Shown here piece after piece: positions 24,122 to 30,075 of a stretch of DNA of 30,075 bases. The notes under the pieces were generated by a model. That model was given only the letters and a program-made list of their open reading frames with translations, did no database searches and had not been told where the DNA came from. The translations under genes were made by a program, and so were the position numbers. This DNA is from UKL13-2 sp038236905 (lineage in GTDB: Bacteria > Pseudomonadota > Gammaproteobacteria > Burkholderiales > Usitatibacteraceae). The stretch lies in contig JBBRZG010000034.1 of NCBI GenBank assembly GCA_038236905.1, positions 1 through 30,075 of the forward strand, given 5' to 3'. The stretch's first letter is position 1. Each line of letters opens with the position of its first letter.

Positions 24122-25999
24122 CTAACGACCCCGCATAAATAACTTGTCGAGATCATGCAGCGCAAATTGGTACCAAGTGGGCCGACCATGATTACACTGG
24201 CCGCTGCGCTCGGTGGCTTCCATGTCGCGCAGCAACGCGTTCATTTCAGGAATCGCCAATTGCCGGTTGGCCCGCACTGCGCCGTGACAGGCCATTGTTC
24301 CTAAAATTTCATCGCGCTTTTCCGTCAATGCGCGCGATGCACCATGCTCGGCCAAATCATCCAGCAGCTCGCGCAGCATTGCGGTGGCATCCAAGCTGGG
24401 CAGCATGGCGGGTCCTGCGCGGATCGCGATTTCAGTTGGCGAAATCGCCGCCAGATCAAAGCCGAGCTGCTCAAAAAATGGGCGATGACCCGCCACCAGC
24501 TGCATATCGCGTTCACCCAAAGCCATGGCAATGGGTGCGATCAGCGGCTGAGAAGCGAGCTGATTTAAGTCTAGCGCGGCTTTCAGTTTTTCATAAACAA
24601 TGCGCTCGTGGGCGGCATGCATATCGACCAACACGAGACCATTCGCGTTCTGCGCCAAAATATAAATGCCGTGAAGCTGGGCGAGTGCGAAACCAAGCGG
24701 CGGAAATTCTTGGTTGGCGGATTCACGATACTGCAGTTCTGAAATGACCGGGTTGTTCGCGTTGTTTACATATGAAAACTGCGCCGGCGTCTCGCCACGC
24801 AGCACTTCATAGAATGCGTTAGGCTCACGCACGTTCAGTTGCGAAAAAGCGGGCTGCACCGCGTGCTGCCAGGTTTGTGAAGACTGTGTATGGGGCATCG
24901 GCGCGGTTTGGCCACGCAGGCCGGTAATCCAGTCACTTGGATTGGCCAGGGCAGGCGCAGTGTTTGCCGCCGACATTGACAGCGCTTTGTTAAGGGCATG
25001 GAACACGAACTGATGTGCGGCCCGCGCATCGCGAAACCGGACTTCAGCTTTGGTCGGATGCACATTCACATCAACCATCGCCGGATCGAGATTCAAAAAT
25101 AAGGCATATGCCGGATGCCGGCCACCATGCAGCACATCCGAATACGCCTCACGAATCGCGTGAACCAATAATTTATCGCGAACAAACCGGCCATTCACGA
25201 ATAGATACTGCTGATCACGACCCGCGCGGGAATAGCGCGGCAGACCAACCCAACCCACAATCGAAAACGCTGCCGCACGCTCATCGATCTCAGCACTGGC
25301 GGCAGCAAATTCTTCGCCAAGAATCGCGGCCACACGCGCCCTCGGCTCGCCCGGATGGAGCTGCCACAGCCTGCGCCCGTTATGAGCGAGGCTGACGGCA
25401 ATATTCGGCACGGCGAGCGCCAGACGCTGCGCGACATCTTCACAATGGCCGAACTCGGTCGCCTCGGTTTTGAGAAATTTGCGCCGCGCGGGCGTATTAA
25501 AAAATAAGTCTTCTGCGCTGACCACCGTGCCGCGCTCTAGCGCTGCGGCTTCAATGGCGGAGGCCTCACCGCCGACCACTTCAAATCGCGACGCATGGGC
25601 CGCACCGGCCGCGCGACTCGCAATGCTGAGCCGGGAAATGGCTGCCAGGCTGGCCAGCGCCTCACCCCGGAAACCCAAACTCGCCACCTGTTCCAGATCA
25701 TCCAGCACGCGAATCTTGCTGGTGGCGTGCCTCGCAACGGCTAGCGGCAATTCATCCGCTGCAATACCTCGTCCGTCATCGGCGACGCGAATCCGCTTTA
25801 TCCCTCCCTGCGCCAGGTCGATATCGATATGGCGGGCGCCCGCGTCGAGACTGTTCTCGAGCAATTCTTTCAGGGCCGCGGCAGGCCGTTCCACCACCTC
25901 ACCCGCGGCAATTTGATTGATGAGTAATTCGGGCAGGATGCGAATGACGCGGGGACCATTAGTCGTGCCAGTGGCGAAGTGTGAGTCGGGATTATTCAA
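24122..25999 (-). CDS. mutL: DNA mismatch repair protein MutL
   Basis: Predicted 625-residue MutL, which links MutS to later steps of mismatch repair. The N-terminal GHKL ATPase is complete: QIAAGEVVERPAAALKELLENSLDAGA, the ADDGRGI nucleotide motif, ATSKI and GFRGEAL. The C-terminal dimer domain keeps three endonuclease-type motifs: DMHAAHERIVYE (about 459-470, usually DQHA), ACHGAVRANRQL and CNHGRPT near the end, so this MutL may nick DNA as in bacteria without MutH. The only start codon before the conserved domain is TTG 25999, without a Shine-Dalgarno sequence (GCGACCCTCC just upstream), so translation may be weak; the in-frame TAA upstream rules out a longer start. Confidence 0.95.
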   Translation of the reverse strand: MNNPDSHFATGTTNGPRVIRILPELLINQIAAGEVVERPAAALKELLENSLDAGARHIDIDLAQGGIKRIRVADDGRGIAADELPLAVARHATSKIRVLDDLEQVASLGFRGEALASLAAISRLSIASRAAGAAHASRFEVVGGEASAIEAAALERGTVVSAEDLFFNTPARRKFLKTEATEFGHCEDVAQRLALAVPNIAVSLAHNGRRLWQLHPGEPRARVAAILGEEFAAASAEIDERAAAFSIVGWVGLPRYSRAGRDQQYLFVNGRFVRDKLLVHAIREAYSDVLHGGRHPAYALFLNLDPAMVDVNVHPTKAEVRFRDARAAHQFVFHALNKALSMSAANTAPALANPSDWITGLRGQTAPMPHTQSSQTWQHAVQPAFSQLNVREPNAFYEVLRGETPAQFSYVNNANNPVISELQYRESANQEFPPLGFALAQLHGIYILAQNANGLVLVDMHAAHERIVYEKLKAALDLNQLASQPLIAPIAMALGERDMQLVAGHRPFFEQLGFDLAAISPTEIAIRAGPAMLPSLDATAMLRELLDDLAEHGASRALTEKRDEILGTMACHGAVRANRQLAIPEMNALLRDMEATERSGQCNHGRPTWYQFALHDLDKLFMRGR

Positions 26000-26080
26000 G
26001 GAGGGTCGCTGACAAACTTAGGTGGATAAGTGGATAGGCGTATCTGTAACGCACTTGTGGGAGCCCCGCACAGAAGAGGC

Positions 26081-26092
26081 TTAACCGGTTAA
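26081..26092. promoter_or_regulatory. 12-base palindrome, possible operator
   Basis: TTAACCGGTTAA is a perfect palindrome in a divergent promoter region. The 10-base core TAACCGGTTA occurs again at 19332-19341, just upstream of the hydrolase gene. It may be a regulator site; no regulator gene is near. Confidence 0.25.
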
Positions 26093-26175
26093 AAAATTCG
26101 CTCTATTTTACCGCACCCCTTGACGCCCGCTGTGCTTGGCTCTATGTTGACGGTATTGCTGCCTTGCCAAGCTAA

Positions 26176-26195
26176 GCAGTGCAGTGCAGTGCAGT
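26176..26195. repeat. Four tandem copies of GCAGT
   Basis: GCAGT occurs four times without a break. It is a short pentanucleotide tract that could change length by slippage between the promoters of mutL and the c-di-GMP gene. Confidence 0.7.
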
Positions 26196-26393
26196 CCATG
26201 CCGAGCCAGATTGTTGGGATTGGAAGGAAAGTCTAAATTTGTAGCGGGTATTTGAATACATAGCCGGTTAGTGCACGAACAAAGTTTAAATTGAAGGGGC
26301 AATGTTGCGTTCAGAAGCAAATTTAATCAACGCAGGACAACTGCGCAGCCATAGCGCATCGCGTAGCAATAGCACGCACCACCCAACGATCCC

Positions 26394-28958
26394 ATGCAAA
26401 AACCTATAAATGAGTCCGAGTTTTCAGGCACGGATTCGCCATCCGCGCCAATTCCCTTGAATTCCTCTCCCTCCCCTTTATCCTCATCGCCGGCCACCGT
26501 GTTGGATGCAGCGCTTCCTCCGCCGAGCCCACCAAACCGGCAGGATCGGGCATTTCTGGCGCAGCATATTGGCGCGGAGCAAATTCGTTTGCTGTACCGA
26601 TTTTCACTTGTCGGCTATCTAGCGGAACTGCTGGTGACGTTTTTGCTGGGCGCGATTTTATGGAACGACCTGGATGATTTTTCCGCGAAGCCGGGCCTGT
26701 TCATCTGGTTCGGCTGCGCATTTGTGGTGATGCTGACGCGTTACGGTCTCTACAAAGTTTTCATCCGCGCCAGCCCGCCCATCAATGCGCTTGCCCGTCC
26801 TGACAACAAGTGGGCGAAGCTTTTTATGGCATTGAGCCTGATGATGGCGGCAGTTTGGGGCACGATGGGTTCCCTGCTGTTGCCTAAAGCGGGGCCCACG
26901 CAGCTGCCGGTGATGATGGTGCTGGCCTTGCTGACGACGGGCGCAGTGGCTTACTACGCGCCGCATCGTAAATTATTCGGCATGGCCGCCATCTTGACTT
27001 TGCTGCCGATGGGCGTGATGACGATGGGCTTTGGTGATCGCACCGGCTCAATGCTCGGCGCGACCATCATTGTTCTGATGGGTGTATTGGTTGCAGTGCA
27101 TGCGAAAGTTCATGCGGCGCTGCATGAGTCACTAACCGCCCGCTTCGATAATGTTTTTATCGGCATGCGATTGGAAGAAGAAAAAGCGCGGGTCGAACGC
27201 GCCAATCGGGCCCTCGAGCAAGAAGCGCTGGACCGGCAAAAAGCGGAGCGCTCGGAACTCATTGCGCTACAACGCCTGCGGCTGCATCTGGATCGAACGC
27301 CGCTGGGTGTGATCGAGTGGAATATGGATTTTCAGGTCACCACCTGGAACCCATCGGCCGAGGCGATTTTTGGTTTTTCGGGCGGCGACGTGATTGGCGA
27401 ATCAGGCTATATGCTGGTCGAGGGAAGCGAAGCGGGCGAGCGTCTCGCCAGCATGTGGACAGAGCTTTTGCAAACCGGCGGCTCCACGCGCGTGAGCCTG
27501 ACCAACAAGACCAAACGCGGCGACACCATTCACACCGAGTGGTACAACACGCCGCTCACCGACAGTGAGCAGAAAATGATCGGTGTGGCCTCGCTGGTGC
27601 AAGATATCACCGAGCGCCTCAATACCGAACGCACCATTCACTACATGGCGCATCATGATGCGCTCACCGGTTTGCCGAACCGCCGCTTGATGCAGGACCG
27701 ATTGAATCAGGCCGTCATGCAGGCGCGGCGGCAGCAGAAGCATGTCGGACTGTTATTCATTGATCTCGATCGGTTCAAGCTGGTCAACGATACGCTGGGG
27801 CACGACACGGGTGACTATGTGCTGCGCGATGTGGCAAAACGGTTAACCCGCATAGTGCGCGAAGGTGACACCGTGTCACGCGAAGGTGGAGACGAATTTG
27901 TGGTGTTACTGCCGGAGCTGGAAAAACCCGAATATACGCAGGTCGTGGCGTCAAAAATTCTCGACGAGCTCAGCAAAATAATCGAAGTTGCCGGTCACGA
28001 GATCGCCATCACAGCCTCGATCGGTATTTCGCATTTTCCGAACGATGCGACTGACGTTCAACATTTACTGAAGCATGCTGATTCGGCGATGTATCAGGCC
28101 AAAGACGCCGGTCGCAATACGGCGCGCTTTTTCACCAGCGACCTTAACTTCCTGCTGTCAAAACGCCTCGAAGTCGAGACCCGGCTGCGCCGCGGTATTG
28201 AACGCAACGAATTCTTTTTGATGTACCAGCCGATCATCGAAGTCAAAAGCGGCAGGATGAGCGGCGTCGAAGCGCTGGTGCGCTGGCATGACCCGCAGCG
28301 TGGGGAAGTATTTCCGAAAGATTTTATTTCGATTGCGGAAGAACTGGGGCTCATCGTCCCGTTGGGTGAATGGGTTTTCCGCACCGCCTGCAAGCAGCTC
28401 AAAATGTGGGACGAAGACGGTTTCCGTGATCTCACCATGGCGGTAAATTTGAGCCCGCGTCAATTTCTGTCGCGCAAATTATTTCCTTCAATGCGCGCCG
28501 CGTTCATCGACACCGGTATCGATCCCGCGCGGATTGATTTGGAAATTACCGAATCAGTGGCGATGCGAAATCTTGAACAATCGATTGCGATATTGACCGA
28601 ACTTCGCAAAGTCGGCGCGACGATTTCTATCGATGATTTCGGCGTCGGCTATTCGTCGCTCGGCCAATTAAAACGTCTGCCGGTGCAATCGTTGAAAATT
28701 GACAGCAGCTTTATCACCAACATCCCGGCTGACCAGAACAGCACGCTGATTTCTGAGGCGATTATTGCGATGGCGAAACGGTTGCGGCTGCGGGTCGTGG
28801 CTGAAGGCGTCGAGACCGAGGCGCAACTCGCATTCCTGCGCGACAACCAATGCGACGCGTGTCAAGGATTCCTGTTCTCAAAGCCGCTCAACGGCGCAGA
28901 TATGACGGCGTTGTTGAAAGCGAAACGCGACGACGCGCCGGTCATGCAAACCACGTAG
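26394..28958 (+). CDS. Membrane PAS-GGDEF-EAL cyclic-di-GMP enzyme
   Basis: Predicted 854-residue inner-membrane signalling protein. A Ser/Pro-rich N-terminus (1-50) is followed by an integral-membrane sensor region with about six segments (70-236), a coiled coil (about 255-295), a PAS domain (about 295-410), a GGDEF domain (about 415-585) and an EAL domain (about 595-845). The GGDEF motif is intact (498-502), and an inhibitory-site RxxD (489-492) lies five residues before it. The EAL domain keeps EAL (626-628), NLSPRQF, DLEITES, IDDFGVGYSS, LKID and EGVETEAQ, so both making and breaking of c-di-GMP are possible; which one wins is not known. It lies alone on the plus strand between mutL and the amidase gene. 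Confidence 0.93.
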   Translation: MQKPINESEFSGTDSPSAPIPLNSSPSPLSSSPATVLDAALPPPSPPNRQDRAFLAQHIGAEQIRLLYRFSLVGYLAELLVTFLLGAILWNDLDDFSAKPGLFIWFGCAFVVMLTRYGLYKVFIRASPPINALARPDNKWAKLFMALSLMMAAVWGTMGSLLLPKAGPTQLPVMMVLALLTTGAVAYYAPHRKLFGMAAILTLLPMGVMTMGFGDRTGSMLGATIIVLMGVLVAVHAKVHAALHESLTARFDNVFIGMRLEEEKARVERANRALEQEALDRQKAERSELIALQRLRLHLDRTPLGVIEWNMDFQVTTWNPSAEAIFGFSGGDVIGESGYMLVEGSEAGERLASMWTELLQTGGSTRVSLTNKTKRGDTIHTEWYNTPLTDSEQKMIGVASLVQDITERLNTERTIHYMAHHDALTGLPNRRLMQDRLNQAVMQARRQQKHVGLLFIDLDRFKLVNDTLGHDTGDYVLRDVAKRLTRIVREGDTVSREGGDEFVVLLPELEKPEYTQVVASKILDELSKIIEVAGHEIAITASIGISHFPNDATDVQHLLKHADSAMYQAKDAGRNTARFFTSDLNFLLSKRLEVETRLRRGIERNEFFLMYQPIIEVKSGRMSGVEALVRWHDPQRGEVFPKDFISIAEELGLIVPLGEWVFRTACKQLKMWDEDGFRDLTMAVNLSPRQFLSRKLFPSMRAAFIDTGIDPARIDLEITESVAMRNLEQSIAILTELRKVGATISIDDFGVGYSSLGQLKRLPVQSLKIDSSFITNIPADQNSTLISEAIIAMAKRLRLRVVAEGVETEAQLAFLRDNQCDACQGFLFSKPLNGADMTALLKAKRDDAPVMQTT

Positions 28959-28961
28959 AGC

Positions 28962-29022
28962 GCCATTTGGCGGGCACGTTCAGGCAAAACTGCTTTAAAA
29001 CGCGCGCCAGTGCCAGCGTTTC
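28962..29022. repeat. REP-like inverted repeat after the c-di-GMP gene
   Basis: TTGGCGGGCACGTT (28967-28980) faces AAAACGCGCGCCAG (28997-29010), an imperfect stem with a 16-base loop, between two convergent genes. The right arm with its flank (28997-29022) is the part that matches the ALDH16 linker at 23 of 26 positions. Confidence 0.5.
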
Positions 29023-29122
29023 AAACCACCGTTTCTAGCCACAAAATAAAAGGTGGCGGTGGCCTCGTCATTTAAACCGAAACAGACTCGTTTTTCAGCG
29101 CCAACATTTACATCGCCCGCCT

Positions 29123-30075
29123 TCAAGCCCGCGCGAGCGCCGGGTTTTTCATGAAGTAGCCGCGAATGCCGTCTGCAATCGCGTCGGCGAGTTTGTTCTG
29201 ATAGACGGCGTCGCGCAGCTTGCGCTCTTCATCAGGGTTCGATATGAACGCAGTCTCAATCAAGATCGAGGGAATATCAGGCGCTTTTAGCACCGCAAAT
29301 CCGGCCTGCTCTACATGTGCCTTATGCAGGTGGTTGATGCCACCCATCTCGGCTAGTACCAGCTTGCCGATTTTCAAACTATCGTTAATTTGTGCGGTTT
29401 GCGATAAGTCGAGCAGGGTGCGCGCAAGATGGGTATCGCGCACATTCAGATTTACCCCGCCGATTAAATCCGCATCGTTTTCCTTGTTTGCGAGCCAACT
29501 GGCCGCTGTCGATGTGGCCCCGCGCTCAGACAGCGCAAACACGCTTGATCCCATCGCATGCGGCGTCACAAACGCATCAGCATGCACGCTCACAAACAGG
29601 TCCGCACGCAGCCTTCTGGCTTTTTGAACGCGCATATTCAGCGGCACAAAAAAATCGGCGTCACGGGTAAGGACTACGCGATATTGGGGATCGGCATGCA
29701 GCTCGTCTTTTAATTTCTTAGCAATCACCAACACAATGTCTTTTTCGCGCGTACCGCGGCGGCCGATCGCGCCGGGGTCTTCGCCACCATGACCGGGATC
29801 AAGCACCACCACGAATGGACGCGGCTTCTTCGCCGCCGATTGGACATTGGGTCTGGGCTTGCTGTCAATGTACGGCTTGTCACTCGCGCTTGTTTTGAGA
29901 TCGGCTTTTACGTCTGCTTTTACGTCTTCTCTTGCGTCGCGTGACGGCGAACCGGTGCCCGGTGAGACGGACGCACTGGCCAACACGTCGGCATTTGAAT
30001 TTGCGCCAGGCGTTGCATTTGGTTTCGAATTGGGTCTGGCGAGAAGCATTGCACCATCACCGGTCATTTGCTGGC
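29123..30075 (-). CDS. N-acetylmuramoyl-L-alanine amidase, 5' end outside the window
   Basis: Predicted zinc amidase of the Amidase_3 type (AmiB/AmiC group), which cuts the bond between peptide and MurNAc during cell division and daughter cell separation. The catalytic domain shows DPGHGGEDPGAIG with its zinc His, TREKDI with the zinc Glu, VSVHADAF with the second zinc His and IETAFISN with the catalytic Glu. Upstream is a Ser/Pro/Lys-rich linker with DVKADVKADLK repeats. The frame stays open to the right edge and no signal peptide or AMIN domain is seen yet, so the gene very probably begins outside the window; an ATG at 30067 is only the first in view. Amidase and mutL often stand side by side; here the c-di-GMP gene lies between them. 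Confidence 0.9.
   Translation of the reverse strand, partial: QQMTGDGAMLLARPNSKPNATPGANSNADVLASASVSPGTGSPSRDAREDVKADVKADLKTSASDKPYIDSKPRPNVQSAAKKPRPFVVVLDPGHGGEDPGAIGRRGTREKDIVLVIAKKLKDELHADPQYRVVLTRDADFFVPLNMRVQKARRLRADLFVSVHADAFVTPHAMGSSVFALSERGATSTAASWLANKENDADLIGGVNLNVRDTHLARTLLDLSQTAQINDSLKIGKLVLAEMGGINHLHKAHVEQAGFAVLKAPDIPSILIETAFISNPDEERKLRDAVYQNKLADAIADGIRGYFMKNPALARA

Larger units (their letters stand above)
26000..26393. other. Divergent region between mutL and the c-di-GMP gene
   Basis: No gene that I can support lies here; an open frame at 26108-26320 (-) lacks a ribosome binding site and a recognisable product. The region holds a perfect 12-base palindrome, TTAACCGGTTAA (26081-26092), four copies of GCAGT (26176-26195) and a weak match to the REP-like arm (TTGACGCCCGCTGTGCTTGG near 26118). 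Promoters for both flanking genes should lie here. Confidence 0.4.

Noticed and set aside
25470..25916. Plus-strand open frame of 148 codons
   Set aside because: Antisense to the conserved ATPase part of mutL; Ser/Arg/Ala-rich shadow.
26108..26320. Minus-strand open frame of 70 codons in the mutL/c-di-GMP gap
   Set aside because: Includes the GCAGT repeats, has no ribosome binding site and no recognisable feature.

Overview
The window looks like a chromosomal segment of a Betaproteobacterium of moderately high GC. The best lineage hints are a PF10136-type membrane protein (the 'site-specific recombinase' Gcr family, as far as I know mainly betaproteobacterial), a long DERA beside an ALDH16-type tandem aldehyde dehydrogenase, amidase and mutL as near neighbours, and a secreted nuclease with paired WWAG repeats at its C-terminus. 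No tRNA, rRNA, CRISPR array, transposase or prophage gene was seen. The genus cannot be set from the sequence alone.

Layout. 1-446: no certain gene. 447-6451 (+): a giant secreted multidomain nuclease, then a small secreted protein of unknown function. 6726-7877 (-): a lipoprotein of the sorbosone-dehydrogenase beta-propeller type. 8257-8529 (+): a 90-residue lipoprotein with 11 collagen-like Gly-X-Y triplets and a strong terminator. 8867-11077 (+): the PF10136 membrane protein. 11142-14801 (-): a cyanate-use operon reading cynA-cynB-cynD-cynS. Upstream of it lie a good sigma-54 promoter candidate and two GCAC-N7-GTGC NtrC-type sites, so it is probably nitrogen-controlled. 15135-17908 (-): a tightly coupled four-gene operon described below. 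18053-20428 (-): an alpha/beta hydrolase and an orphan GspF/PilC-like membrane protein. 20508-23999 (-): ALDH16-like dehydrogenase and deoxyribose-phosphate aldolase (deoC). 24122-25999 (-): mutL. 26394-28958 (+): a PAS-GGDEF-EAL c-di-GMP enzyme. 29123 to the right edge (-): an N-acetylmuramoyl-L-alanine amidase whose 5' end lies outside the window.

Most interesting locus. 15135-17908 encodes, in order of transcription, a nucleotidyltransferase-fold protein, a TIGR04222-like membrane protein ending in a Gly/Ser/Cys tail with four cysteines, a DUF692/MNIO-family iron oxidase and an 85-residue helical protein. The genes are joined by ATGA overlaps or a 1-nt gap. MNIO enzymes modify cysteines in ribosomal peptides, so the tail of the membrane protein is a natural candidate substrate. 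That would be a membrane-anchored, RiPP-like modification system. This function is inference.

A second theme is a family of short imperfect inverted repeats with TGGCGGG / CCCGCCA arms. They lie just after gene 3' ends at 5441, 6540, 11071 and 28962. A single-arm copy lies inside the linker of the ALDH16 gene.
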